A DNA stretch of 64,000 nucleotides from Diplonema japonicum. Its lineage: Eukaryota; Euglenozoa; Diplonemea; Diplonemida; Diplonemidae. Each line of letters begins with the position of its first letter. The stretch's first letter is position 1. Below are positions 30,876 to 44,006 of this stretch, piece by piece. Position numbers and translations under genes: made by a program. The notes under the pieces were generated by a model that was given only the letters and a program-made list of their open reading frames with translations, was not told the DNA's origin and ran no database searches. The stretch is taken from the NCBI GenBank assembly GCA_964019335.1, contig OZ025650.1, forward strand, positions 447,001 to 511,000, read 5' to 3'.

Positions 30876-32415
30876 AAGAGAAACAATCAAAGGTCCTACT
30901 TCCTACTTCTTCTTGGCGATGACCTTCTCGGTGGTCTTGGTGACCTTGCCAAGCATGACGACACCGTTGCCCTCCATGATGGCGACACGGGAGAGACCCT
31001 CGCAGTTCTTGAAGGTGTCGACGACAAGGGGCTGCTGGGGGGCGAAGACGACCTCAGCCATCTCGTTGGCCTTCAGGCAGTGGGGCTCCTCAGCCTTCTT
31101 ACCGCCGGTCTCCTTACCCATCTTCCACACCAGCTGGGTCATCCTCACGGCGGACCTACCGGTCCTCACGAAGCACACGGGGGTGTACCCGACCTTGAGC
31201 TCACCGGGGTGGTCCAGGATCTGCACCTGCGCGTTGAAGGTACCGGCCTCCTTCAGGGAGGCGTCCTTCTTGTAGATCATCACGTCACCGGTCCTGGGCA
31301 TGTTGTCCTTGTTGAGACCCTTCACGTTCAACCCAACGTTGTCACCAGCCTTGGCGTCCTCGCACCTCTTGTGGTGCATCTCGCAGGTGAAGACCTTACC
31401 CACGCACGCGTTGGCGGCGGTGTGGGTGGGGAGGAAGAGCACTTCCTCACCGGGCTTCACGATACCCTGCTCCACACGACCGGTAATAACATCACCGACA
31501 CCCTTGATCTGTATTTATTTGTGTGTGCGTGCGTGTGCGTGTGTTGTTTATTTTATTTCTATTTTGTTGTTTCATACCTTGTACACACCCGAGACGGGCA
31601 TCCTCATGGGAGCGTCGTTCTTCCTCTCAGGCATCCTCACCATCTTGTCAAGAGCGTCAACAAGGGTGTCGATGTGGAGCTTCTCGTCAGCACCGACAAG
31701 AACATCCTGACCCTTCCACCAGTCCATCTTGGTGGACTTCTTCAGAAGGTTGTCACCGATCCAACCCGAGATGGGGAGGACGGGGACGTTCTTCTCAACG
31801 AAGTCCTTCTTCCAACCGGTCTTCACCAACATGCTCTTCATCTCCTCCTTGATCTCGTTGTACCTCTCCTCCTTGTACTGGGCGACGTCGCAGTCCATCT
31901 TGTTGATACCAACGATGAGCTGCTTCACACCGAGAAGGTTGATGAGACGGGCGTGCTGCCTGGTCTGCCCCTGGATCTCACCAGCCTTGTGGTTACCCCT
32001 CGCGATGGCGGACACGAAGTTACCGTCAGCGGGGATCATCAGAAGGGCCACGTCGGCCTGCGAGGCTCCGGTGATCATGTTCTTGATGAAATCCCTGTGC
32101 CCGGGGGCGTCGATCACGGTGTAGTGCCACTTCTCCGTGAAGAACTCCTTGGTGGTGCAGGCGATCGTCACACCACGCTCACGCTCCTCCTTCTGCCTGT
32201 CCATGTAGAAGGCGAAGGCGAAGGACTGCTTACCGAGACGCTCAGCCTCAGCCTTCAACTTCTCCATCTCACGCTCGGGGATTCCACCAAGCTCGAAGAG
32301 GAGACGCCCGGTGGTCGTCGACTTCCCGGAGTCGACGTGACCGCAGATCACGATCGACAAATGCTGCTTACCGTCGGTGGCCATAATTTATGAGTTGATA
32401 GCTGTCGGGGGGTGG
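30668..32415. repeat. Duplicated EFL segment, copy 2 (3' flank shared with copy 1 only)
   Basis: 30668-32384 matches about 92-1808, including the 3' flank with its 33-base A run. Copies 3 and 4 do not share this 3' flank. On the 5' side similarity ends at 32415, just beyond the CCACCCCCCGACAG acceptor, and no snoRNA array follows. Copy 1 therefore joins the 3' side of copy 2 and the 5' side of copies 3 and 4. Confidence 0.85.
30903..32384 (-). CDS. EFL: EFL, copy 2 (two exons)
   Basis: Exon 1 32384-31578, intron 31577-31509, exon 2 31508-30903. The protein and intron match copy 1. The two bases before the ATG differ (AATT-ATG instead of AACC-ATG), and the upstream region is unrelated to the other copies and lacks snoRNA modules, so this copy may be expressed from a different context. 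Confidence 0.92.
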
Positions 32416-32902
32416 GAAGTAAGTGGCGTTTGCAGAAAGATATGACAAACAAGTATAGAATAACATAGATTACGCGGAAATATTTCATTGAGTCACAATT
32501 TACAGGCGAGTGACATGATGTGGCACTCATGACATATTTTAATTAAGTAACTTTTTTTTCTTGAGCTTTCTAGGTCGTTCGCTCTGTTGAGGGGTTCTGA
32601 TGCTCGCGAGATGCTTGCATTCCGACCTTGTAAAAAGTTAAAACCATATTCTTAGCGTTCGAGTGGACGACAAATGAAATATTTCATGTAACCTATGAAC
32701 TTAAGAAGCATATTAACATACATGTCGACCGCAACTGTCCAGAAAGCTAGGGTGAGTACACAAGGGTGTTGTCTATTGGCACTGCTCCTGGGAGCAAGTA
32801 CAATAGTAAAATGAAGAAGGAGAAAAAGGGGGTCTTGTAAAATAGACAAATAAAAGTGATTCAAGAAAAAAAAAGGGGAGTTAACGCAGAATCTATTTAT
32901 AA
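32416..32902. other. Intergenic region, EFL copy 2 to kinesin
   Basis: Unique AT-rich DNA. No C/D or H/ACA module, tRNA or reading frame with support. Confidence 0.55.
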
Positions 32903-35900
32903 TTAAGGACATCTTGTACTGTATCTAGAGGGGGGGTTGGAAGGGGCGGAGGTCGGGGTAGAGGAGAAGGCAAAACGCGGAGTGGGGGGTGCTGTTGGGG
33001 TGGGAATACCCGCACGATTTGAAGGGTTCAAAACGCGCACCACATTAGAAGGCTGGTCAGGGCGGCTGGGAGAACATGAAGGCTCTGTGAGTATGAGATG
33101 AGGAGAGACAGATTTAATATATTCAGTAAGGTTCCTCCTTGCTGCAGAAAGCCGCTCGTGCCTATCCAGCAGCGACTCTTCAATGCTCAGCTCAGGGGAG
33201 GGACACTCTTCCACATACAGCTCTGGTTCACTTGCCCCTTGCAGCTCTTGCACCTTTCGCTTCGCGTCCACCATCTCTCGCCACACAGTCGAGTGCCTCT
33301 CCTTGCACTGTTTGAATTTCACATTCACTTCATCTTCATACACCGCCACCATCTGAGAAATCTCCTGTTCTTTCCTCTCGTGTACTTCCCGCTCCTTTGT
33401 TCTTCTATCTGCTTCTTCTTGCAGCTTGTACCTTGCATTCATCATCTCATTCTCCAATATCCTGTTGGCAGCAGACATGTCTGTCACCGTCTGTTCCAGC
33501 ACTTTGGCCTTCGTTGTGTAACTGTGTTGGTTTGTGCAAGGAAGGGAAAAGAGAGCAAAACACATACAATTCGAGGTCCTCGGCCGAAGCCCCGATGCCC
33601 CTCTTCTTTGCGTCTTCTAGCTCCGCTTCCACGTGCCCCAGCCTTGCAGCTTGTTCCACCAGCGCCTTTATATTCACCACGATGGTCTCCGTGTCTGCCC
33701 CCTTCACGCCAGCGCTCTCGATGCCTTCCTTCAGGGTGCGGTACCGCACTTCGAAGTCTTTGAAATCATTCAGCTGCTCCTCCAGCATGTTTTTCATCTC
33801 TTCTTGGAACTCCGCTTCCGCCTTAGCATCCTCTAGCTCCTCTTGCAGATCTTCCACTTCGGGCGGTGGTCTTGCCGAAGGCACCTCCACAATCTTCTCT
33901 TTCTCCACTACTTTTGTCACAAACTCTGCCGGTGAGTTACGAACGTCCTCTAACGCTTTACGTGCCTGGCTCAGTTCTTCCTGCAGGGAATCGTTGCCAC
34001 GCCGCACTGTGATGAGTTCCGCGTTCATAGCATCGATCTGCCCGCTGAGTTCTATGCGCTGCGCTTCGGACTGCTCAAACTGGATGACGAGCTGCTCTGC
34101 TTGGAAGTCTGACGGCATGTCATGCCCTTGAGTCAGGGGCGACCTTGGGGCGTGCCTGTCGATGAGGGTTTTCGCTATCTCATACGCCTCTGTCATGGAG
34201 CCTGCAATCTCTGCCAAAAGGTGAGCCATGAGAGTCTGCATCGACTCCGTCCTCTCGACCTCTGTCTCGTAGTCGGAGTCAACGGGCTGCATACGGAGTT
34301 CCAGCAATGTCTTTTTGCAATGTGTAATCTTTCCATCCATGAGCTTGATAAGCTGCAGGAGGTTCTTGTTCACGACCTGCGGCACAACATCTGCGTAGGG
34401 CGACCCGGGGCTCCTGTGTGAGGGGGGGAACTGTTCGTCTTTCGAGAGGGACAGGTTCAGCCTCCCTGCGATAGTCTCCTTCTCAATCAATGTCTCTTCC
34501 AGCTGCTGCTCAAGTTTAGCCTTGCTCCTCCTCAGCAGCTCGTTCTGCGCTTGCAACTGAATAATCTGCTCGTCTTCGTAGCTAGGCCCTGTGTGTCGTT
34601 GCCGCTCCTCTTCGTCCTTCAATTGCTTCTTCAAAAGGTTGACTTCGGTTTCCGCCGACTTCAGCTTCCCCTGCAGGAGACACGTTGCCTTTTTCGAAGA
34701 CTCGCTGTCTACCTCCATCTCTTTGTGCTCCATGGAGAGTGCCTTCTTATCTGCTTTGAGCAGCGCTATTTCCTTGAGTCTAATAGTTTTGTCCTCCAGG
34801 AGGCTGGATATCCTGCTTTCCAAGATGCGCATGTCGCGTGCTGTAGGGCGGTTGTCGCCACCCAAGAGGTCCTTGTCGGCATTTGCCTGCAGCTGGTGAA
34901 GACGCATTTTTGAATTCTCTTCACGAAGTTTAACATTTGCCTCTTGAATCTCATACAGCTCTTGCCGTACTACTTTATTGTCTTGTTTCAAATTCGTGAG
35001 GCAAAGCGTGTTGGCATCGAGACCTTCTTTCGCAACCTTGTAACTTTCGCTCTGTTTCCCTGCTTCTGTGAACAGCTGCTGGTTCTCGCGCTCCAAGGTA
35101 CTTACTTTCTTATGGTGCTCAGCACGCAATGTGAGCAGCTCCATCTTCATCCTCTCGTTGTCTTCCTGCAGTGTCTGTCTCAAAACGTTGATTACGCTTT
35201 CATGTTCCTGCTGCAGCCGCTGCTTGGTCTGTGCGTGTGGTTGGTGGATGAAAGTTGAACATACCTGTTCAATCTCTTGGTTCATGTCCGCCTTCTCCCT
35301 ACCAAGTGTTTCTTGCAGTTCTTTTCTCTCTTGTTCTATCTTGTGTGAGTCTTCTTCAAGCCTCTTTTTCGCAGCACGCTCTGAGGCAAGTTCTTCTTCC
35401 TTCTGTTGCAGTTGTGTGTCGCGTTCTTTGATTTTTTTATTCTTCGAGCTGTCTAAGCTCAGCGCGAACCCTCTTGTCCACTTTCCCATGATGTTCGCGG
35501 CACGCTGTGTCCTTGCTCGTTGTTCCGCCTCGCTCCTCGCTTTTTCTTGCTCCACTTGCAGCTCTTCGCGAGTCTGTTTCATCTCTTCCTCCTTCTGTTC
35601 CATCATGTGTGTCAGCTTTTCATGCTCTTCTTGGAGTTGCTTCTTGATGGACTGTTCTTCCTTGAGCTTCTGAGTTATTTCCTCAACCTCGGCAGGGTTC
35701 GAAGAAGGGTTCATAGATGCCTGCTCCAAGGCAGCCATCAGCTTCGCAATCTCTTCATTCTTCTCGCGCAACATGCGCATGCCTTTGTCCTCGTTACGCT
35801 GCACTGTGTTCACAATCTCCTTTGTTTTGAGGGCGTACTTCAGTGTCTGCAAGGTCTCCTCGGCATTCGATTCGTGCGGCGACGCTGCTGCGATCATCAT

Positions 35901-36980
35901 GGTCTTCGAGTTTCCTCCAAAGGACTCCGACAGCAGCCACGTAAGAGTCGACTCTCTGTACGGTGGGGGCTGTGGTTTATAAGGTGCTCCTGTTTCTTTG
36001 CTAGCCTTCAGTTTCTGGCCGTTTTCCATGAGTGCTTCAATAACCTTCCTAAGGACGCTCAACGACTGGTTGATGGCGATGCCTTCAGTCAACGTGTCCC
36101 CGGAGGCACCAGTTCTATTGGCACGCTCGGACCCAGCTAGGTCCACCAAGTTGATGGAGCTGATCGTGTGCACCTGTTTTGAAGGTCCTTTCTGTTGTGT
36201 CTTCATCGACTGTGTGAGCTCCAGCTTGAAAATAGCGTGCGATCTACTCGATACAGAGTTCATGGCTGTTGCTTTTGTGGTACGTGCCGCGAAGCCATGT
36301 GCAATCATTTCGCTGCACACCTTCCAATTTGTGACCTCCGACTCAGTGAGGCCGTCCACAAAAGGGCCTTTCGTGGGATGCTGCCGGATCTTTAAGTCTT
36401 TGAATTTTTCTTGTTTACTTTCTTTCTCCTCCACTTCCGTGGTTGTCAGGAGGTCCTTCACCTTCTCGTTGTAGATCTCAAGGAAAGAGAGCATCACCTT
36501 GAACGTGGTGCCCTTGTTCGCAGGGTTGGTGCTTTTTTCGTGGATGGTAGTAAAGAGCTCCTTGCAGAGGCGGGGGATGATCCCTTCGTCCTCGGGGCAG
36601 CCCATCATGGAGTGTGTCTTCCCGCTGCCTGTTTGTCCGTAGGCGAGCAAGCAGGAGTTGTAACCCGTGAATAGATGCTCTAAACACTGCAACCCCGTCT
36701 TGCGATATACATACTCCTGCGTAGCGAATACAATATCATCCTTAGGGCACTGCCCGGGAGATACTGACCAGAATATCTCGTCGAAGCTCATGCATTCCTT
36801 CACTGAGAAACCTGCACACGGATCAAGGAACTCCAACTTACACTCATCCAAAGGATCCGTCACGACAGTAGGCATGGTGTCAGGGTCACCATGCTCCGTT
36901 ATCTCCTTCTTATTGAACGGCCTGATACGAAGGTACACCTTCACACCCTCCTCCTTCTTTTCAACTTTCGATTTCGACAT
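32903..36980 (-). CDS. Kinesin motor protein, N-terminal motor, three exons
   Basis: Microtubule motor. Exons 36980-35265, 35228-33568 and 33521-32903 give 1331 aa. The motor domain spans about residues 12-400: P-loop GQTGSGKT (115-122), SSRSH (switch I) and DLAGSE (switch II). A long coiled coil follows to about residue 1250, then a Pro/Ser-rich tail. The motor most resembles kinesin-3-like proteins, but no FHA domain is visible, so the subfamily is open. The first intron (36 bp, GTATGT to ACAG) is phase 0 and free of stops; removing it restores a continuous heptad pattern. The second (46 bp, 33567-33522, phase 2) is required, because the first frame otherwise ends in an unrelated tail. Confidence 0.9.
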
Positions 36981-37303
36981 TTCGCCAGGGACCCCCCCCG
37001 GCTCTCCCCTGTCCGGAGTTATCTTGTCATTGAAATAAAAGAAATGAGGGGGGGGGGGGGGGGTAAAACTTTGGTTAGCTTACGGCCTACAACACGTTGC
37101 AAGCTTGGAAAAAAGAGGGTTACGAGGGTGAAATGAGGGCGAAATAAAAAAGGGGGTGTTTATAAGCGGGAATGCTTGGTGATGATGATGAAAGCACATG
37201 TGTGCCTCTTGAATGCGTAATGAAGAAGTTCATTTCAATTTCTTTAATCAAGTTCTGAGCGTAATATGAGAGGAATCAAAGTTGACAAGATGCTACAGAG
37301 TGC
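36981..37303. other. Intergenic region, kinesin to EFL copy 3
   Basis: G-run near 37050 and unique AT-rich sequence. EFL copy 3 similarity starts within a few bases of its stop codon (about 37300), so this copy has lost the 3' flank shared by copies 1 and 2. Confidence 0.5.
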
Positions 37304-38785
37304 CTACTTCTTCTTGGCGATGACCTTCTCGGTGGTCTTGGTGACCTTGCCAAGCATGACGACACCGTTGCCCTCCATGATGGCGACACGGGAGAGACCC
37401 TCGCAGTTCTTGAAGGTGTCGACGACAAGGGGCTGCTGGGGGGCGAAGACGACCTCAGCCATCTCGTTGGCCTTCAGGCAGTGGGGCTCCTCAGCCTTCT
37501 TACCGCCGGTCTCCTTACCCATCTTCCACACCAGCTGGGTCATCCTCACGGCGGACCTACCGGTCCTCACGAAGCACACGGGGGTGTACCCGACCTTGAG
37601 CTCACCGGGGTGGTCCAGGATCTGCACCTGCGCGTTGAAGGTACCGGCCTCCTTCAGGGAGGCGTCCTTCTTGTAGATCATCACGTCACCGGTCCTGGGC
37701 ATGTTGTCCTTGTTGAGACCCTTCACGTTCAACCCAACGTTGTCACCAGCCTTGGCGTCCTCGCACCTCTTGTGGTGCATCTCGCAGGTGAAGACCTTAC
37801 CCACGCACGCGTTGGCGGCGGTGTGGGTGGGGAGGAAGAGCACTTCCTCACCGGGCTTCACGATACCCTGCTCCACACGACCGGTAATAACATCACCGAC
37901 ACCCTTGATCTGTATTTATTTGTGTGTGCGTGCGTGTGCGTGTGTTGTTTATTTTATTTCTATTTTGTTGTTTCATACCTTGTACACACCCGAGACGGGC
38001 ATCCTCATGGGAGCGTCGTTCTTCCTCTCAGGCATCCTCACCATCTTGTCAAGAGCGTCAACAAGGGTGTCGATGTGGAGCTTCTCGTCAGCACCGACAA
38101 GAACATCCTGACCCTTCCACCAGTCCATCTTGGTGGACTTCTTCAGAAGGTTGTCACCGATCCAACCCGAGATGGGGAGGACGGGGACGTTCTTCTCAAC
38201 GAAGTCCTTCTTCCAACCGGTCTTCACCAACATGCTCTTCATCTCCTCCTTGATCTCGTTGTACCTCTCCTCCTTGTACTGGGCGACGTCGCAGTCCATC
38301 TTGTTGATACCAACGATGAGCTGCTTCACACCGAGAAGGTTGATGAGACGGGCGTGCTGCCTGGTCTGCCCCTGGATCTCACCAGCCTTGTGGTTACCCC
38401 TCGCGATGGCGGACACGAAGTTACCGTCAGCGGGGATCATCAGAAGGGCCACGTCGGCCTGCGAGGCTCCGGTGATCATGTTCTTGATGAAATCCCTGTG
38501 CCCGGGGGCGTCGATCACGGTGTAGTGCCACTTCTCCGTGAAGAACTCCTTGGTGGTGCAGGCGATCGTCACACCACGCTCACGCTCCTCCTTCTGCCTG
38601 TCCATGTAGAAGGCGAAGGCGAAGGACTGCTTACCGAGACGCTCAGCCTCAGCCTTCAACTTCTCCATCTCACGCTCGGGGATTCCACCAAGCTCGAAGA
38701 GGAGACGCCCGGTGGTCGTCGACTTCCCGGAGTCGACGTGACCGCAGATCACGATCGACAAATGCTGCTTACCGTCGGTGGCCAT
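37304..38785 (-). CDS. EFL: EFL, copy 3 (two exons)
   Basis: Exon 1 38785-37979, intron 37978-37910, exon 2 37909-37304; protein as copy 1. The leader and array upstream match copies 1 and 4, with a longer GGAT run (38816-38866). The 3' flank is unique from the stop codon on. Confidence 0.92.
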
Positions 38786-38937
38786 GGTTTATGAGTTGAT
38801 AGCTGTCGGGGGGTGGGTGGATGGATGGATGGATGGATGGATGGATGGGTGGGTGGGTGGGTGGGTGGTGATGGTTTTCTTTCTTTTTTTTTTTTCCCCC
38901 TCCCTTCTCACTCCAAAAAATTTACTGCAAATAATTT

Positions 38938-41741
38938 CTTCAGCGTTTATCAAATATCATCCCCAGTTTGCCTGCAAAGCAGTCAAATAAGCTACTCTTA
39001 TCGTGTTTGGATCATCACAAGAATTCAAAAGCAAGCCAAAAGAAAACCAAGGCAAAGAGAGTCACCCATCAATGAAAGTTCTAGGACAAGAAATGATGAG
39101 CTGAAGTAGGTAGCGAAGCACAGTCACAACTCGAGGCATTGTCCAGTGAAAACTATTCCGCAAAGAAAAACAGACGGAAAAAGGGGTTGGAGGTACAGAC
39201 ATAAACAACAATACAAAGAATCAGATAAGAAACCGAAATACAAAGATTATAACTCACGAAAGTATTCATGTGAAACACGGAACATTGTACTTTTTCATCA
39301 TCTCTTTGAGGGGTGGCATTGTGTCTCCTGTCTGATCTTGGAACAGGGAGTATACTGTTGGCAGCATGGGTGACCCCGCCACAGAGCTGTTTGTTCCCTC
39401 TTGGAGGGGAAAGCCTTCAAAAGGAAAAAGCAACGAAAGAAGCCCTAAAAAAGCTGTAAAAGGTTCAGCGGTGTCCTAAGGGTAATTAAGTTGCCATTTC
39501 TCGGGCATCGCACCTTGTGCTCCGACTGGGGCGGCATCATAGTGATTGTCATCATCTAGTAGAGGAAAGAAACAGTCAAAGGAAACAGTCCCCCTTCCCG
39601 CACCTGGGAAAACACAGGTTTGTGTGGTCAGGTAAAACCCGAAAGTCAACTTCACACAGCAAAAAAAATAATGCATCAGGTCTTGAAACACATTGTGGAA
39701 AGTAATGTCATCACTTCAACTCCTTCTCATTCATGTTAAATGTTTCCCTCATGCAAACCTCTCGAACAAGAAATGATGAGCTTGAGGTAGGTAGCGAGGC
39801 GCAGTCACAGCTCGAGGCATTGTCCTGAAGACTTTCTTCCTGTGTGTCTTGCAGACACAAAGTAAAAGGAAGGTTGTGTCTTGCCATGAAGTTGCCCTTG
39901 CAGTGCGAGAAGGGGCGTCCTGCAGGTTTGATCGTCATGGCGGAAAGTGAATGGAAGTGTACGAAACAAACGGAACGGGGCAACTAGGGCCACAGCTCTT
40001 GCCCGAGTCATTGACCTGCAGTGGCGATGTCGAAGACTGCGCCCAGAGGCTGGTTACCAAGGGCGGGTAAGAAACAATAACTTCTGCGTCTTCCTGGTTG
40101 CTCAGAAGTTGTGAAAGCTTTATCAAGAGTGTTGTATTCAGCCGGAGGCCTCGTGGCCCCGTCGTATAGTACCGATCCTGTTTCTCATCATCGCAGGTGG
40201 CAGGGGGGGAGAGGGAAAGAAAGCTGGATCCATTTCCGGGGGATGAGGAAAAACTATGAACAACAACAACAAACAAGAGTCAGCCTCCTCGACCTATTCT
40301 TTGGGTGCTCATCTCCCAGGGGTTTCCTGGAATGCACAGAGATTCCTTGTGTAAAAACAAAAATCATCATTTGTTTGCTCTCCTGCTGTAGTTCGTGTAG
40401 TTTGTTCTTCTTTTCTTTTTTTCTTCCCTCTCCTCTTCCTTTTCAACTATTTATGTAGGACCACACCAAGGCACACAAAAGACACATGGAAGGAAGTGAA
40501 GGTGTGCTGGTTAAATGTGGTTCTGAGCTTTGCTGTTGCGTGCGTTGAAAAGGGAGGGCGGGATCTTTTGCTTCTCCCCAACAGAGTGTGCGGAGACCCA
40601 TCCCTCCCAAACCTGTCGCCACGCGTCCGGGAGTGCTGCTGCTGGTGGTAGCGGTGGCGCTTCGGAAGCAAAGTGGTCAACTCATCTTGGAACAGGGAGT
40701 ATACTGTTGGCAGCATGGGTGACCCCGCCACAGAGCTGTTTGTTCCCTCGCTCTTCTTTTTCTTTTTCTTTTTCTTTTTCTTTTTCTTTCTCTTCTCTCA
40801 CCATTGATCAGAAGTCAGGTAGGGTTGTTCTTGGAATCGTTGCTCAACAAGTGATTGTTTGAAGATCTTCAGATTGGCTAGGGCGGTAGAATTCCAGGTT
40901 GTCATCACCTCAATTTGGGTTTTCTCTTTTGATGGCAAGAATCGGGTCGGGGTTTCCTCTCCCTCCTTCCTTCCTGTGATTATGTTCGTCAACAAGTATT
41001 ACGTAAAGTATTGCTTTAAAAACATGGAGCTCAGTGGTCAGGACAAATTGCAGTTACTGTCGTCAGGAACGAGTGTTTCCGACTGAGAGATCAGGTATTT
41101 GATAACTTACAGGTTGTCATCACCGCCTTCAATTTAAAGGTCTCCCTCCCTCTAAGTTGATTATACTTTGTCCCCATTCCAGCCCCTCACTTCCTTCAGT
41201 ATCTCATCTCAGATCTCGGATAGGGACCTATGCAACCGTCACCACAGGGAGGTGGACGGCCACTCAAACGCCTTCCTTTACTCATACAATTGGGCTTGAA
41301 GAGAATGAAAGCGGCTTTTGCAAAAATGAGAAACTCTTACGAGCACCTTGAGGTCAGTTAGAGTGTTCGCAAAAAATGTTAAAGCTTCACGAAACCTTCA
41401 TCAGACGGGCCTTTCGATGAATGCCTTAAATTCAGATTTTTGTAAAACCTTAGGATTTCCCCCTGGAGCTTTTCTTTAAAGCCCCCTTTGAGACCGTACT
41501 TTACTTTACGGGTATAAATTATGTCAGTCCTCGACCTATTCTTTATATGCTCATCTCCCAGGGGTTTCCTGGGATGCACAGAGATTCCTAATGTATTGTA
41601 CATCATCCAGCAAAAAGAATCAAACAGACTGCTTTTTTGTGGGACGGTCAGCGGTGTCCTAAGGGTAATTAAGTTGCCATTTCTCGGGCATCGCACCTTG
41701 TGCTCCGACTGGGGCGGCATCATAGTGATTGTCATCATCTA
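38938..41741 (-). ncRNA. snoRNA array IV (18 candidate RNAs)
   Basis: S1 38938-39021, A' 39077-39144, C 39214-39308, D 39333-39398, B 39462-39558, F 39625-39716, A 39757-39825, G 39876-39941, H 39994-40064, I 40092-40194, J 40270-40377, K 40451-40523, D 40683-40747, L 40806-40910, M 41028-41126, N 41215-41276, J' 41521-41612, B 41645-41741. The first 13 keep the spacing of array I (offset 36985). N has a strong hairpin (CCGTCCACC / GGTGACGG) and AGA downstream but a poorly defined lower stem. J' has D box CTGA next to a guide for LSU CUCGACCUAUUCU but a variant C box (ATGATGT). A TTTTTC tract near 40750 is expanded relative to the other arrays. Confidence 0.66.
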
Positions 41742-41819
41742 GATGTCGTTTCGGGTAGTTCTATAGCTCTATATGCACAGACAAAATAATAACGAAAAGG
41801 GAGCGAAGGGGGATATAGA

Positions 41820-43963
41820 TAGAAAACCTATATTGGGAAATTACAAATAATAGAAAAAAGAACTCTGCATTGAGTACAGGAGTGAGCAGCGAGTGAGGAC
41901 TCAGCTCGTGGCGAGCCCATCGAACCAACTGCGTGCTGTGCTGTTCTCTAAAAAGAAGTGTGTAAAGGGGTGCTCCCGGGAAAAAAAGAGTGAAGGACAA
42001 GAATAACAACTTCCCAAGCAGGTTCTGACCAGCCACAGGAAGCTGTAAGAAAAGAAGAAAAGCGATAAAATTTCAATGTGCTGGAGGAGATAAAGAAAAG
42101 GAAGAAACATTATTGAGTTAAAAGGGGGTCTTTGTGAGACGCCCCTGTTTGAGGAACAAGGAAACAGAAGGGGAGCAGCCGTGTGGCGAAGAAAGTCTTG
42201 CGCCGGCGCTTTGCTTCTTATTTCTAACTGTTAGACAGCAACAAGCTAGCATGGAGGTGTGCTGTCTGTTTTTTTTTTTTTTTTTTTTTTTCCAGGAGAA
42301 ATCATTTTAAATTCGATAAAATTTCAGTGTGCAGGGAGTGCTCACTGTGTTTAAAAATAAGGATAGGGAAAGAACAAAAAAAAAAAGGGAGTAAATAAAG
42401 AAAAGAAGATATCGAGCTAGAATGGGTTCAAAAAAAGGTTTTTCTTTTTCCTTTCTTTCTTTCTTTCTTTTTTTTTTTTTTTTTTTTTCAAACAAGGTGC
42501 TCTGCAAAGTCAAGGGGAAGCTCTTGGATAGGAGCCTTGTAGTGGTCGCGGATTGTGCGGAAGGTAGGGGTGGCTTGGGGGGAGACGAAGTTGATGGCGA
42601 CGCCCTTCCTCCCGTACCTCCCACAGCGACCGATCCTGTGGAGGTAGGGCTCGGGGCGGGAGGGGAGGTCGTAGTTGACGACGATGCTGACCTGTTGGAC
42701 GTCGATCCCCCTGGTGAGGAGGTCCGTCGAGATGAGGACGCGCGCGGAGCCGGTGCGGAAGGCCTTCAGAGCCAGCTCCCGCCCCTCCCGCCCCAGCTCC
42801 GCGTGGATGCACGACACCGTGAAGTCCTGCTCGTTCATCTTCCGAGCCACCTCCTCCACCCGGTTCCGGCTCCTGCAGAAGATGATGCTCTGTGCGATGG
42901 CCACAGAGCTGTACAGGTCCATCAGCGTCTCCAGCTTGTAGTTTTCCTCCACCGCCACGTAGAACTGCGCGATCCCGTCCAAGGCGAGCCCCGACGGACC
43001 CCTCGCCACCAGGACCTCCGTCGGAGACCGCAGGAACTGCCGCCCCAACGCCACCACCTCCGAAGGGAGCGTCGCCGAGAACAGCCCCACCTGCACCTCC
43101 CGAGGGACGAAGGCGAAGACCTCCCGAACCTGCTCCTCGAACCCTTGCGACAGCATCTCGTCCGCCTCGTCCAAGATCAGCACCTTCACCTGCGTCCCGA
43201 CCAGCGCCCTCCGCCGGAACAAGTCCAAGACCCTCCCGGGCGTCCCCACAGCGATCAACGGTGTCCCCGCCTTCAGACCCTCCACGTCCGCAGCCACCCG
43301 CGTCCCCCCAACGAACACCCCGACAAACTCCCCCCCTGCGAGGTACCGTCCAAGAGCAGCCACCACATCCGCAGTCTGCTGCGCCAGCTCCCGAGTCGGC
43401 TCCAAAACCAACCCCTGCAGAGACCCCTCCCCGAAGTCCATCCGCCCCAGCACCCCGATCCCGAACGCCGCCGTCTTCCCCGTCCCAGACTGCGCCTGCG
43501 CCAACACGTCCCCGCCCCTCAACACCGGCACCACCGCCCGCTTCTGGATCGGAGAAGGCCTCTCGAACCCGTTCCCATAGATCCCCCGCAACAGGTTCGC
43601 AGACACCGGCATCTCGTCAAACTCTTCCCACACGGTCCTCTCCTCCTCCCCTTCCTCCCTCCCTCTAATCTTCACCGTGAACTCCTCTCCCTTTTTGCAG
43701 CTCTGTTGTTCGCAGGTGTTGTCGGTGTTCGTGACTGGCATCTTTTTTTTTTTTTGAAAAGGGTTCTTCCTTCTCTTTCTTTTCTTGTGTGTGTGTGTTT
43801 CTGTCTGTGGAAATGAATGTTTTGGCCTCTTTCGTTGTGTTACTTGGTAAGACTGTGTTCACCAATGAATCAGCTTGGAACCCGAAATACAAAGATTATA
43901 ACTCACGAAAGTATTCATGTGAAACACGGAACATTGTACTTTCTCATCATCTCTTTGAGGGGT

Positions 43964-44006
<43 letters not shown>

